Positions 1 through 15,000 of a stretch of 64,000 bases of DNA are shown one piece after another. The stretch comes from Acestrorhynchus altus (Eukaryota > Chordata > Actinopteri > Characiformes > Acestrorhynchidae). Position 1 is the stretch's first letter; each line of letters starts with the position of its first letter. Position numbers and translations under genes: made by a program. The notes beneath the pieces were generated by a model. It made no database searches and was not told the origin of the DNA. It was given only the letters and a program-made list of their open reading frames with translations. Where the stretch lies: contig CM067519.1 of assembly GCA_034509495.1 (NCBI GenBank), positions 20,426,953 to 20,490,952 on the forward strand, read 5' to 3'.

Positions 1-2698
1 GTTGTTTAGCCACCACACTCTGGCTCAGGGTTGTATTGATATAACAAGATGTATTTTATAAAGATATAAATAAGTTACAATTGGTGTAGAATGTGAGTCG
101 TTTGTGTCTTGTTCAAATTATGTCATAGAAACAGCATAATTAAAGGTTGTTATTTCAATATACAACAGGCTATAATTTTGGTTTTACAGTGCTGATACTT
201 TAACATTATACTTTGTTAAGGTTTTATCACACACACACCACCACCAACAATAAAACAAAAAGACTTAAAATGTCCCTTTATATGTAATGAATATAAAATA
301 TGGTTTCCTTTTTGAACAGAATTGTGATTAAAAATGGGATCCAGAAATCTTATGATATGCATTTAGAGATTGAGGAATGGAAGTTGAATGGAAAATGATC
401 TAAAATACATCAAATGTTTATTTATTAATCTCTGGTTATGACCCACAAACCTCAGTTGCTCCTTCAAACCTGTGGTTTGCTTCTCTCTTGACTTGGACCC
501 TCCATTCCCCCTTGAATGGTGCAGCAGGTGTATTCATGTTCTAGATTATTCATTTATTTACTCTGTTATTCAAAATAGTAGTTTCAGAGTTTTGGACAAA
601 TAAAAGATCTATTGATTATTCAGCTTTGGTTGATTATAAGGAGGAGTTTTAGTTGTCAGAGGTGAAATATTGTTAATTGTCTAGTTATTCATCATGAAAT
701 GTTGATAGAAAGGGGTTCAAGATTCAGGTTGAATGTGTTAAAATATTTTAAAATGTTTTGTTAAAACTGCTAATTAATGGAAATGATGTTATACAGCATT
801 TTAACTTGCATAGCAGCTGCCTGAAAGCCCCTCAGCCTGCCTCCTAAAGTGTTATGAATGGTCAGTTTGCAGAAGTCATGAGATAGCAGTGTGTAAATTG
901 GTAATGGAGTAAAAATTGAGTCGTTATCTTGTGACTAAGGTTGATCTCTGGTCAGTGTGCTCATGGAAGGTGACGTGAGTTTGACTGAGGCATAATAGGT
1001 CTCATATGTGGGCTTTGAACGTTCCTTGATCCACAGTGTTACGCTTGTACCAGGATTATGTCATAAGAAGGCATTCCCATCCACACTGGACAGTGGAGTG
1101 GCCACACATGGATGCTTAACGATAGTGGCCAGTGTTGTCTGGGTAGAATTGTGTGGACGAACAGACACGTGACTCTGGCAGAAATCACATGTACATCTAG
1201 TGCAGGAGCCCCACAGATCAGTGTTCTTTAGATTCCATGGGATATTGCAAGTGTCATGGGACATGATAACTAGTTCCTGACCCATGATTTTGGCCTAATC
1301 CTTATCTTATAGTTTTCTAGATCTTGAGACATTTCAAAGGTAAAGCAACATGAATGCAGCAGTGTGTGATCTCGGCACAAGCATCAGAGGAGGCTTAGTT
1401 ACGCAGTTAATTTGCAGACTTCCTGAAGGAAATTTGTCCTCCGACCTCATTTTGCTCCCCCATCGTTGTGTTACTTGTCTTCCTGAAGTCTTGTAAATCA
1501 GCACGTAGGCCACATTCATCACCATTCCTCTGGATGAGCTGGAAAATGTGATGTGACATTCTGTGGTATTCCTCACTTACAGTGATTTTGGGAGTGGATA
1601 AGGAAGAAGAGGCTTGACTGATGTGAGCAGCAGATGCAAGGAGGGAATGTGTTGAAGGTAAAAATGGCAGTACATAGGGGAGGTGCTTTGCTCTCGGATG
1701 GCATGCAGGTGATGAATGAGAGCTCATAATACCACAGAGAGCAGAGTTTCTGCTCCGATCACAACCCCCTTTGTGCTTCCATAGGACTCAAGCCTCATTC
1801 CTCCTACTGAGAGCACCTGTCAGGGTATTAAATTGGAGTCCAAACTGCTTTAATAAGAAGACATTTTTCTTTCAACTGCCATTTTCAACTGAGGTGATGT
1901 GTGATATTGCTGTCTTACAACGTCAGAGCCTCAGTTAAAACCATATTCCCATATTCATTTTAGTCTTGGAGGAATTTTGGGGAACAAATTTTTATACAGT
2001 ATTTGCATTTTTGCTGTTTGTAACTTTTTGAAATCTTTGGAATCTTACAGTTGTTCTTTACATTGTTATTAGTTATTAAATACACATATGCTAATTTTTA
2101 GAAAATTGCCAATATACTGTATGTGTACTTTAATAACGAAATAAAGGATGATTGAAATTATTATAATAAAATAATGTAAAGAAGACATGACTAATAGTTC
2201 AAATATATAAAATGGAAAAGGAAGAAACAACAATTTTGACACACTGCTCAGAACAAGAGCAAAATGCTGATAGGAACTAAAATTTAGAGAACTGATGGTG
2301 GGAGCCTCAGACCCCATGTGTTTGATTGGTCTGAATAATTTATTGGAGTGCAATAAATCATAGTTCATTTGCACCATCACTGCTATATTCTAATGGATGC
2401 AGATAAAAAATACTTAAAATTAACCATGAAACGTAAATATCAGGGATGCACAATGAAATCAGAATCACATCAGGAGCTGCAGATGATTTTTTGGTAAAAA
2501 AATAAAGTGATTGCCATCTGATTGCCAATATTTTGTCATGTATTTATATTGTATTTAATGTTTTTTCATTTTTTCATCAATATTAATACATTTTTCTGTG
2601 TTGATGCCTTTATTGAAATTGATGTTATATTTCTCCATAATGCTAACAGAGATGGATCCATCTTCCATAAAATATATATATATGCATTATCATTCTGA

Positions 2699-2700
<2 letters not shown>
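1..2700. other. Upstream non-coding DNA
   Basis: AT-rich sequence with short random open frames only. The block 1020-1290 is less AT-rich and looks like part of a dispersed repeat, but I cannot name it. No exon, RNA gene or intact element was recognised. Confidence 0.5.

Positions 2701-2752
<52 letters not shown>
2701..2752. repeat. (AT)n microsatellite
   Basis: About 25 AT dinucleotides run without interruption, with a shorter (AT) tract at 2670-2683. The Ile-Tyr repeat open frames on both strands are translations of this tract. Confidence 0.97.
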
Positions 2753-4326
<1,574 letters not shown>

Positions 4327-4460
4327 GGGGTATTGCACATTGTTATTGCACTTGTTTAACTTTTATTGCATGTGGTCTGGTTGTGTTGTGTTGGTCAGGT
4401 TTGTCTGTAGTGGTAAATACAAATAAGCCATTCTCCCAATTAATGTCACTGTAACTTTAG

Positions 4461-4614
4461 TACCATATTTTCTGGACTATAAGCTGCTATTTATTTCCCA
4501 CACTTTAAACCATGCAGCTTTTTCTTTTTATATATGTTATTTTCCTGTTTTTTTTTTTTAACTTTGCGGGTGCGGCTTATATTCCGGTGCGGCTTATAGT
4601 CCGGAAAATATGGT
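4461..4614. mobile_element. 154-bp MITE with near-perfect terminal inverted repeats
   Basis: Both ends read taccatattttCcggactataagc (24 bp, one mismatch) in inverted orientation, including a terminal TA that may be the target duplication. The interior is T-rich with a tandem tgcggcttat motif and no coding capacity. It resembles a short palindromic family with a ccggactataag end that I recall from several vertebrate genomes. Confidence 0.8.
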
Positions 4615-5859
4615 AAAATCACTATAACTTGTATCTCCACATCCTTATGCAATACTGTCTATTAATATCAGCTATTGATGAGGCTTTATTTTCTTTTGTC
4701 AGCACCACACCCCACACTTTTCTGTGCTTTCCGTGCAGTGGAAATGCTCTACATAACTTCCCCATCCCACTGATCCAGCTCTTGAGCTACATGTGCTGCA
4801 GCACAGACAGCACCCTAAAGACCTTTAACAGAAGTGATCCTAATCTGGCCATAATCCCCAGACAGCTGTTTTGTGTAGTAGGAAGGATCGGCTTGTCCTG
4901 TGTTTTTCAGAGAGAGCGGACATAAAACATGAAACAAGTTGGCACACACACGCACAACAGCTGCCCGTGAACACACAGCCGTACCCAACGTGCTGCAGAT
5001 GTTGCTCTGTTCTGTCCTATTCTTCTTCCTCCTCTTCCCTGGGAAGAATGCGCTTATCAGCCATCACATGGAAAATGTCCAGATGCTTGTGTCCTGACTC
5101 TGAAGTGTAGAGCGTGCTGGGTTGTAGGTTGTGTGGGTTTGCTTTAAAGAGCCCATTTCATGAAAAAATACCATTCACTTCACTGTTCATACCCTAATAT
5201 TGGAGAATTGGATTGAGGGTACGAAGAGAAGATCTTTATTGTAGAAGTCCGGGAGTAGCTCATTTACAACGAAACCCAAACGTAAACCAAACAACTCAGA
5301 ATTAGAAATATAAGCATATATTTCAAACAGTTTATGGATAAAATTGTGGGAAACACCATTATTCCACACCATCACGCATAAAAATCCAGCGTTAGGGATG
5401 AAGACAGATTTGGGAATGTTCTTCCCAAATTACTGCATCTTGGATCATAGACTTTGCACCCGCAGACAAAAGTTGCCCCAACATCGCTTTTTCATTGATG
5501 CACTTCAAATTAGAATTTCACAGCATGTTCTTTAAATTCCCCAAAGCTCTTGTAATGCCGTAATGAAAATCCCTGTTTATCGGAAGAAGCTGAAGGCACA
5601 TTCCACTTGGTTTCCCATTCTTTCTGCTTTTGCAATGTGTGTAAATTATGTGCCGATGTGGTCAGTTTACATTCACTCACTGTGGACATGAATGTAATTT
5701 CAACCAGACTCTGAGGAGCATCTAAGGTTTTGAGCTTTATTTACAGTTTATATGGAAACAACTATACGTTAAATCTTTGGTGTTAGCCCTGCCATTGGAT
5801 CAGTTCTGAGCCCTCCTCAATCCTGCCTATGTACAAGTTGAAGACCCAAACTGTCTCCT
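4615..5859. other. Non-coding DNA
   Basis: No gene or element recognised. Overlapping short open frames at 4629-5110 show no domain or splice context. Confidence 0.45.
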
Positions 5860-6180
5860 TCAGGTGAGAAGAAATTGGTTTGGATGGTAAGAATCAACCC
5901 AAGAAGCTCAGGCCTGCCCTGAACTAAAAGCTGTTAGAACACAAGTGTTTTTACATTGCTACTGACTGAGGGACTGCTGCCCAAAAAAGAAGCCCCTGCT
6001 CCAAAACTGAGAAGGTGTAAAGCATGCTGTTAAGCATGGTGGTGGATGCATCATGCTCTGGGGCACAAACACATTGTGCAGTTGATACAGAAGACTAACA
6101 TTAAGCTTCTAGAATGACCAAACTCCTGACCCCAAATATGTGGACCCACTTGCTAGGACCCAGCCAATTTAATTGATTAT
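5860..6180 (+). pseudogene. Decayed Tc1-like transposase remnant
   Basis: At 5970-6065 the + strand reads as broken Tc1 transposase: an AAKKEAPAPKL-like stretch, then a degenerate form of the KHGGG...IMLWG motif that surrounds a catalytic Asp-containing strand. The sequence then jumps to a region like the transposase C-terminus and 3' end (tatgtggacccactt), so the middle has been deleted. No open frame remains. Confidence 0.6.
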
Positions 6181-7986
6181 TGATTTTTTTTTTTCTAAAT
6201 GTTAATTATTTAAATTCTAAATTACCTTTAATTGAAATAATGACATGAAATGAAATGAAATAACATGGGTTTGTAGTTTGCTCAAATTACACTCCACTCC
6301 ACCAGATGCCTGTTTTGGTTACTTCTTTAATTGCAAATACGGTGGTTAAAGTCAACAGTTCCATGGAAATAGATGTACTGTTTATTTTTCTGGACAAATG
6401 TGACATGTTTGTGTATAAATGCAGCTCGAATTAGTATTTGACTTGAACTACATTTAATGTGAATTGCACCGTTGATTAAGCATTTAAGTCAGGGTCCCGT
6501 TTTACATATTGGGGTCCCCCTGCGCCTTCAGGGGCTTCTAGCATTTTCATGTTTCCAGGTCAGTAGTTGTAATTAAGAGCAACCAAGTGAGCAAGCTGTT
6601 GGTGTGTTGACAGATGAGGCTTTGAGAACGCTGTTAAAGAGTGCAAATCGTGCTTCTGTTGATTACATCACGTACTGTAACTGTGTACCTTTTGTTCATT
6701 TCCTGCAACAAACCCTCTGAGAAATACATTCTAGATCTGATAATGCAAATAAATATTTAGCTCAGTCGTGCAAGTTTGAAGGGCCTCATGGAGCCTATTA
6801 TCGGTTTTATCTTTTAGCTCCTGTGGCTCTGAAAAGACTGATTATCTGCTTTTCTGTAAGATGCTTTTTAGTAGGTCAACAGTCTGAACCAGAGATGAGG
6901 CTGAGCCTCAGCAGAGCCACCCAGGCAGTTAGAACCAAATCCTGGAATGGATTTTGACTTGCTGGACCTGAAATGCCCACCTATGGTCTGAACTCTTACT
7001 CTTACTTAGTGCTTCTATGGACATAAAGCAGAGACTATAAGGGTGACAGTGTTTGACTCTTTAAATGTATATCTGAGGTAGCTTGTGACCCGTTATCAGT
7101 AGTGGAAATCCCTGACGCCATTGTACTTCATTATTCTGACAATATTTAGTACGTTAATACTTTTATTCAACTATATTTCCAAGAAAAATACTAAATCAAA
7201 AAGTAGTCATTCCAAAATTAATATTGAGATTTTTCTCTTTTTTTGCCAATAATCTCATTATTCCTGTGCGTTTGAGTTTTCTATTAAAACATCCAAAATG
7301 GAACTTTTATTAGTCATTTTGACTCATCTGAGGCAGAAACGCAATTAAGACAATAAGCAATTAACATAATCAGAAGATGGAGCTTTCTGCTGCTCAGAGA
7401 TTTATATGTGGATTCATTGCATTAAAGGTGTGCAATTTGAGATTTTTTTTTTAGAAATTATTGTTAAATGCTGTTGATTTCTGTTGGTTTCTCAAAAAAT
7501 GTAAAACTAGTTTGTGTGTTATGTTGCATAAAACTAAAAAAGATCTCCCTCTAGTGGAGGTATTGTGATGGAGATGGGATGCCGTCCAGTTTATTCTCTG
7601 TAGCAGTGAATCCAGTTTGTCCGTTGGTGACTTCTGTAAAGGTTAGTGGATGAAATGTCCTTTGTAACAGATCTGAGAGCTGTTTATTTCAGTGTTTTTA
7701 TAAGAGATTTCTTATCACATTTAAGATGGACAGGAGGCAGGTGAAATATTGAAATCAGTAGTGAAAATTTTAATATGATATAAAAATACCTGATATGTCT
7801 TACCTATGCAAGGACAAAGTGTTTCAGAGGCTGTGTCTGTTGTTGTTGTTGTTGTACTAGTTTTGAAACTATATTTGGTTCCCACCAAATTCAGCGCATT
7901 TACTTATAATATCCCCCAAATCCAAGTTAAAATGAGTGTTTAATTCCAAAATTATATGTGGGGCACAAATTTGGAACAGACACATA
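6181..7986. other. Non-coding DNA
   Basis: AT-rich, no recognisable gene or intact element. Confidence 0.45.
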
Positions 7987-8063
7987 TACAGTCATGTAAA
8001 AAAAGCTGTCATTTAACTTTTCATGGTCATATAATTAAACATGTAAAACACAAACAATGTCTT

Positions 8064-8327
8064 TTAAAAATCATTTGCAAAATGTAAATGAAAAATCCAA
8101 ATATTCTCTGACATCTGCTGGAAGAATGATTTTCCCTCTCCTCCATACAGAATTCTTTCAGCTATGTCATGTTTCAGCATTAGTCTTCGTACGAACAGTC
8201 TTATATTTTCCTCAAGCATCCTCTGATACAGTACCGATTTCAAAGTGGTTTCCATAATGGAGAGATCTCCAGGCCCTGCTGCAGCAAAGCAGCCCCAAAC
8301 CATGACACTTCCACCTCCATGCTTCAC
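8064..8327 (-). pseudogene. Tc1 transposase fragment
   Basis: An 88-codon open stretch begins with the KHGGGSVMVWG block and continues as a plausible transposase segment for about 50 residues (YQRMLEENIR..., LKHD), then loses similarity. A full Tc1 transposase is about 340 residues, so the catalytic triad is incomplete and the element cannot move itself. Confidence 0.8.
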
Positions 8328-8857
8328 AGCTGTGTTTGGTTTCTGTTACTGTGCCCAGATAGTTCAGTACTTTGGATTCATGTGTCTAAGGAGTTCCAGA
8401 TTGTTCTGGAAAGGTTTCCTCCTTGCACACTTCCCTGGAAAATCAAACTTGCACAGTAGTAGCAATATGTGCCTGATGACATTTTATGATAGTTGGCTTC
8501 AGTCTGCTCTTGGGATGAACTTCGTAGGGTAGCCTGACTTGGCCATGTTTTAGATGTTTTAAATGTTCTCCACTTGTAATTTTTTATATATACATATATA
8601 ACCTTCTTCCTGAAGGCCCTAAAAAGTTTTTTGGATCACTTTAACAACAAAGAGCAAACCAAATTAATGTCTGAGGTTTAAATGACAGCCTCCTCCAAAG
8701 TCCTCTTTTACATTGGTCTAATTATTTGTGTTGCAACTGATTCTAATTTTAGGCAGTTAGTGACAAATATGGGGGTGTCCTTGTCCCTCATGAGAAAACA
8801 GTATTTCTAATAATTACATTTTACATATGATGTTTAAGTTAGTTTTATGTATTTTGT

Positions 8858-9375
8858 TACAGGGGTTGGACAATGAAACTGAAACACCTGGTTTTAGACC
8901 ACAATAATGTATTAGTACGGTGTACTAGGGCCTCCTTTTGCGGTCCAATACAGCGTTAATTCGTCTTGGGAATGACATTTTTTGGATACAATTCGGGTTA
9001 GCACCCCAACATCCCTTTCAGACAGCTTCCTCTTACGTCCACAGTTAATCCTGTTGGATGTGGTTGGTCCTTCTTGGTGGTGCTGACATTATCCTGGATA
9101 CCGTGGCTCTTGATACATCAAAAAGACTTGCTGTCTTGGTCACAGATGCGCCAGCAAGATGTGCACCAGCAATTTGTCCTCTTTTGAACTCTGGTATGTC
9201 CCCCATAATGTTGTTTTCATTGCAATATTTTGAGCAAAACTGTGCTCTTACCTGCTAATTGAACCTTCACACTCTGCTCTTACTGGTGCAATTAATGAAG
9301 ATTAGGTCCAATTAGGCCATGAAACCTCCCACACTAAAATGACAGGTGTTTCAGTTTCATTGTCCAACCCCTGTA
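8858..9375 (-). mobile_element. Internally deleted Tc1/mariner element with 33-bp TIRs
   Basis: Perfect 33-bp inverted repeats (8858-8890 and 9343-9375) begin tacaggggttggacaatg, flanked by TA. Inside, 8930-8975 matches the region next to one end of the autonomous form as I know it from fish, and from 8976 on it matches the 5' part of the transposase gene on the - strand, so most of the gene has been lost by internal deletion. The + strand open frame at 9058-9258 is antisense to the transposase. Confidence 0.88.
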
Positions 9376-9485
9376 TATCACCTTCATCTCTCAATATACT
9401 TAAACTAAAAAAAAACAACTGTCCATATGTTTAAACGTGTTAGTCAACAGTGGTCATGGGGTGTCCTAAATTTTTCACTGACTGT

Positions 9486-12400
9486 CAGGTTTGAAGGCAC
9501 AGTTAAAAGAACATAATTCTGTATTTACATAGTAAAAGTAGACAGACAAACTGGACATACCATGTCTTAAATAGATATCCACACAACAAACATTCATTTT
9601 AGGGAATAAAACACAATCAATGCATCAAAAACAGATGGAGATGCAGCTTATCAACTCTGCTCATCTTTGTTTTCTGTACATCTCCATGATTGTCATCACA
9701 ATCTCCTGTACTACACTAAGACTGTACAAACCACATTGCATTTTCATATTCAGTTGTTTTTTTTTTTCATTATAGTTTTTTTTAAACATTAATATAATAT
9801 CTTTATGGGTTTAGTATGACTAAAACCATTCTGATTGGTACTTAAACGTGTTATTTGTGTTATATTAGTGCATTAATCAGGACTTAGCCCTAGTAATAGC
9901 ATAGAATCAGATTTTGCTAATCCCTAATCCCTCAAACCCATGGGTATAGAAATGTTATGTTTTTGTGAGAACTGCACTTCTGTTTGTGGAGCTGTATGAT
10001 CCTCCATTAGAGCTGAAAGCGTGGAGCTCCCAGCACTTCATCAGGCTGAAGACAGCACACAAACAGCTGCTTCATCATTTGGGAGTAGAGCTAATTGTCC
10101 ATAGAGGCAGCAGGACAGTGGTTGTTTGTTCCACCGAGAGTTAGAATTTGGACAGAGTTATACTCTACACTACTCTACATATTTTAGCTCTGAAATGTTC
10201 AGAACAGGTTTACGTTGTTTATGTTGTGCTGGAGTTCTCTGGACAGGTCATAGATCTGTGAGAAATGAGGGCATCATATGAATTTCATTAATTGTTTAAA
10301 GGACGCTGTGGTTGAGTTAACAAACCAAAGCTGTACACAACTAACTCCCAGGTTTAGTAGCATTAAGAGTTTGGAGAGATCTTAAAAACAGGCCACATCA
10401 ATTTCAGTGGTGTAATAACACGTCTGTTCTGATAAGTGCACTGATGCTATAGATTGAATTTATCACGGAATATTGAATCATTGCTTTACGAACCAGAAAC
10501 ATGGGAAAGCACTGGAAATACATACGATTTGAACTTCAACTTTTACGAGATGTCTATCTCTTTCTTACACCTCTACAAATTATTCTTTAGTAAAGGAAGC
10601 TGTTTCATTTAGAACCCTGACAACTCAAAGAATCGACCAAATGCTTAAATAGTTCTTTGCCTGGTTTTCTTAATTGGCAGAAAGCCTTATAGATGGTTCA
10701 GTTTTGACTTTTTGCATCAAAGGACCCTTTTTCAGTACCAAACAGAACACTGTTTGGTCAGAGTGTAGCAGAACACTCTATACATTTCATGGCTATCTCC
10801 CTTTGGTTTCAGTAACTCCTCAGTGGGGCTTAAATGTAATTTATAAATGAAAAGGAGACCAGAATTGAACCCTGAGGGACTACTTTGTTTAGTGCTCTTT
10901 GTGGGCTACAAAACTGCTGAGTAAATCAAATAAAGAATGATTGACTGTAGGGTTGCACAATGTATCATTTCAGCATTGCCATTGTGATGTCCACATTAGC
11001 AATAGTCACATCACTGTCCACGTGATGGTACAACTTGCTTGATACAAAGTGAACATTTGGATTGTTCTCATTTTCCATGAGAAATTAACCAGAGGCAGAT
11101 TATGCCTCCTTAATATGATTGGTTTTATTCAAATCTTTGACTTCTGGTGTACTCTTGTAAAAATTCCTCTTTTAATATCCCAAATGCATTGCAGAACAAA
11201 CTATCAGTGTCAGTTTTGTCAATACGATGTAGCCCTAGTTGACTGTACTGAAATGTGGCATGACCTAAAAATGGATGTGCACTAATATTGATGAATTTTG
11301 AATACATTCCTTTTCAACGTTGGCAAAATCTTATTTACAACTACTGGAGATGTTGGTAGAGGTGAATGCAAGTTATTTGATTCAAGTTATCACTTACTTT
11401 TTCTAGCCTGCACTGTCGATGTTTCCTCGATGGCTCAATGTGTCCTTAACACAAGACATGAACAGTACAGCTATTTGGGTAACAGCAAGACCAGACACCT
11501 CCAAAGGGTACATTTATGCTTCTTGTAACTGGACATCCTTGCAAACTGAATGATGAGTTGAATCTGTGTAATTTTAATGTAAATGAAACTATTTGTGTTT
11601 TTTTTTTTCTAGAAAACTAGAAAAAGAACAAAAGTGGTATGTTTACACAGATATTTGTAAAGTTTTTGTTTTGTTTTGTTTCTCTCTTTTAACTTTATTG
11701 TTAAAGTTGTTAAAATGGAAAACCACTCACCAGATTATGTACAGCAGTGATGTCAAAAATGTCCTTCAAACTCACTCATACTCTGTTGTTCTTACTGGTG
11801 GTGGTTAGTGGGTGGTTGGTCTGATTGAACTAACTTGGTCAAAAGTTCTTTCGGTCTGCTGTTTTACTCACATTTCAACCCACATTCCGCAGACATCTAC
11901 TGTTATATCAGTACTTTCAGAGTGGGGAATTAATTTGTGCATGAAAAGAGCCCTGGGCCACTCCTCTTTATTGCTATTCAGGGAGTGTATGGATACCCTG
12001 TCTGCAGATAGTCTATATGCTTAGTGTGGAAAATGAGTCATGTGATGAGTTGCAGACAGTTTGATCTTATCCAGCAGAGGAAAGTCAATAGCAGTGAATG
12101 AACCACATTCTCAAAGGCCGTTGATACTGTAGATCAATAAAGAGCACAATACAATGTTTTTCCTGCTGTCAGAAGGTGGTATCATTAACAGTGAATAATA
12201 CACTTTACTGCAACCATTTATAGGACTTTTCTGGAGCTGAAATTGAGAAGTAGGATCTCTGCAAAGGATGCTACGTGTAGAAATTCAATACATCACTGCT
12301 GTCCAACGAAACCATGTATCTCCGTTTTGTCACAAAGCAAGTAACATGTTATGAATCGTGATTATAAGCATTAAAAGGTTTTAAATGAGAAAAGTGTTGA

Positions 12401-13535
12401 CCATTCAGTTTAGACTGACTGTGTGCTGAATTATACACTGTGCCATTTTGTAAGTTTTGGGTGTTGCATGCTTGCATCATTAGTTGTATATGGACAAAAG
12501 TCTGTGATTTATCTACACTGTACTAAACTGTACACTGTACGAAAATTCATTCAGTGACATGGTTCCTCACACGGCACTTGAAACACAGCCCTTTAACCTC
12601 GCACTGTCTCTCTCAAACATACAAGCAAACTCTGTCCTGTCCAGCTATGTTCTGTCACTATTTGACTAAAGATGATTGGGCATGAATGATGTTGCCAATC
12701 CTCCAGTCTTGCCCATACAATATGTTGCTTTGTCACCATTATTTATTGTTTTCATGGGGTAGTGCAGTGAATTTTGAGAGAACTGGTTGTCGGGCCTCAA
12801 ATCAGGCTAAAACACAGTGTATTCCTGGCTTAAGACCACCTGGCTTTAGCTCTGCTTAAAGTCTTCAGTAGAACATACTCGAAAAAAAGTGTGGAATGTC
12901 ATTGTGAGTGAATGTAAAAGTCTCAATGCAAATCTACTTGTAAGAACTTCAACACAAGAAGTCAGAAGCCAATGATTATAACAGGTGTCTGACATTAGTC
13001 CAACCATGAGCAGAATGAGTTATTGGTCTCTCCCAAGTTGGTCCATCCGCAGGTCACCCGGAATCCGACATTTTATACTATTGTTCAGTTTTACTTTGAA
13101 TCGTTGGCTTGTTGATCACTCGGCACTTCAGTAATGTGGCAGGTGTTAAAATCATTACTGCTCTCTATAGAAGCCTGAGAGGAATTCAAGCAAGCTTTCT
13201 TTTAATGATTACACTTTAGTTTTATTACTTTGGCTACACTTACTGTAAGTACATTGAAAGATAGAAAGATAAAAGTTCAGAACTGACGAGAGTGTCTGAC
13301 TGCATACAGTCAGGTCCATCGGCTTGGAGAATGATGTAGTGTTTGTCCTTTTGCCTCTCTACACCATCTCAGTGCATTGGAAAACTGTGTTTCTGACTGT
13401 TGAGTATTGAGAGATTGATATATGGTGAGAACTAAAACAGTTCAAGCATATGGGTCAGTTCTGAAACCCCAAACGTGTTACATAACAGTCTTTACACATA
13501 TGTAATCTAATCCAGCCCACTAGCAAAACTCCTTT
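9486..13535. other. Non-coding DNA
   Basis: No gene recognised in these 4 kb. Several short + strand frames between 11049 and 12024 lie close together but share no frame, domain or splice pattern. I see no intact repeat. Confidence 0.45.
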
Positions 13536-13645
13536 TACACTGCCTTGTGAAAGTATGCACCCCACTTGGCTTTTTACCTATTTTGCTACATTACAATCTG
13601 CATTTAAATGAGTTTTTAATCTGCATTTTGTGATAGATCTGCATG

Positions 13646-13699
<54 letters not shown>

Positions 13700-14374
13700 A
13701 AGTATATATTACCTTCAGAAATCACATCCTTAGAGAAATGAAGTCCATCTATGTGTGATCTAAGTGTCACATGATCTGATATACTATACACACCTTTTGT
13801 GAAAGGACCCAGAGGCTGCAACACCATGAAGCAAGAAGCACCACTAAACAAACAACACCATAACAACCAAGGAGCTCTGCTAACAGGTCAGGGAAAAAGT
13901 TGTTGTTGAGAAGTTCAGGATTGGGTTATAAAAAAATTCCAGATCTCTGATGATCTCCGAAGCACCATCTCCATTATCATCAAATGGAAAGAATATGGTA
14001 CCACAACAAACCTGCCCAGAGAGGGGTGCCCACCAAAACTCTCAAACCAGGCCAGAAGGAGCGGCAGCACAGAGACAAAAGATAGGCGATAGTATGATTT
14101 TGCCAAAAGGAACGGGAGAGTCTACCCAAATGTATGGAGAAAGGTGCTCTGGTCGGCCACCAAGGAAATCACTATGTCTCCTCACATCTCATCACCTTAA
14201 GAACACCATCTCCACAGTGAAACATGGTACCATGGTACCCCACCATGCTCTGGGGATATTATTCAGCATTAGGGACTGGGAAACTGGTCCAGTTTGAGGG
14301 GAAGATGAATGGTGCTAAATACAGGGATATTCTTGCCTCCAGGACCAGGGTTCAGAAACGCTGCTGTAAAGAAT
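13536..14374 (+). mobile_element. Tc1-like transposon relic, right end lost
   Basis: It opens with a Tc1-style end (tacactgccttgtgaaag). An (AT)n tract has expanded at 13650-13697. From about 13905 the + strand carries a decayed transposase: helix-turn-helix region (IIIKWKEYG), proline/arginine linker, then HGTMVPHH-ALG-FSI-DWETGPV, a degenerate form of the HGGG-MLWG-FS-AGTGKLV block. Large parts are missing between 14110 and 14200. No matching right end is seen before the next element. Confidence 0.75.
13650..13697. repeat. (AT)n microsatellite
   Basis: About 24 TA dinucleotides lie inside the Tc1 relic. They generate the Tyr-Ile repeat open frame on the - strand. Confidence 0.95.
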
Positions 14375-15000
14375 ATACAGTGGTGCTTGGAAGTATTTGA
14401 ACCCTTTAACATTTTCTATATTTCTGCATAAATTTCAAACAAACAACACAAAAATATTACACTTGCTCATTTATTTATTAGGAAAATGATCCACATCTTT
14501 AGGATCAGCAGATAATTTGAAAGTGAAATTAGAGTCAGGGGCCTTCATTCAACAGGAGACAATCAGGTGTAAGTGAAGGGTCCTGTTTTATCTATCAAAG
14601 TCTGATCTTCACAACATGTTTGTGGAAATGTTTCATGACTCAGATATGTCTGAGGAAGCAGTGCTGATCCTCATCAGACTGGAAAAGGTTCCAAAACCAA
14701 TCTTTAAAGTGTTTGGACTCCACAGTCAGAGATAGATTGTTTACAAATGGTGAAAATTTAAGACTATTATTACCCTCCCTAGGAGATCTTGACCAACAAA
14801 GATCACACCAAGAGCAAATCATTTAATAGTGTATGAGGTCACAAAGGAACTCAAGTTACGTCTAAGCAACTAAATGCCTTTCTCACATTGACTAATGTTA
14901 ATATTCAGAAGTCCACAAACAACAGTGGTGTGCATGGCAGGCTTGCAAGGAGGAAGCTGCTGCTCTCCATAAAGAACAGGGTGTAAATTAGAAGTGTTGT
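14375..15000 (+). mobile_element. 5' part of a second Tc1 transposon (different family)
   Basis: It begins with tacagtggtgcttggaag, a different Tc1 end from its neighbour. The + strand then follows the N-terminal half of a Tc1 transposase: a first helix-turn-helix (LIRLEKVPKP), IVYKW, and TLPRRS-PTKITPRA, with several stops and frameshifts. Similarity stops near 15000 (aaagaacagggtg), before any catalytic block, so the 3' half is missing. Confidence 0.78.

Larger units (their letters stand above)
7987..9485 (-). mobile_element. Degenerate Tc1-type transposon with a nested insertion
   Basis: The left end (tacagtcatgtaaaaaaa) and the right end (ggggtgtcctaaatttttcactgactgt region) are imperfect inverted repeats of the Tc1 type with ACAGTCA at the tips. 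Between them, on the - strand, 8064-8327 encodes a transposase fragment with KHGGGSVMVWGCFAAAG, the conserved block of Tc1 transposases. The rest of the gene is scrambled or missing. A second element at 8858-9375 interrupts it. Confidence 0.75.

Noticed and set aside
11049..12024. Cluster of short + strand frames that might be exons of a gene.
   Set aside because: They share no consistent phase, no clear acceptor/donor pairs and no domain.
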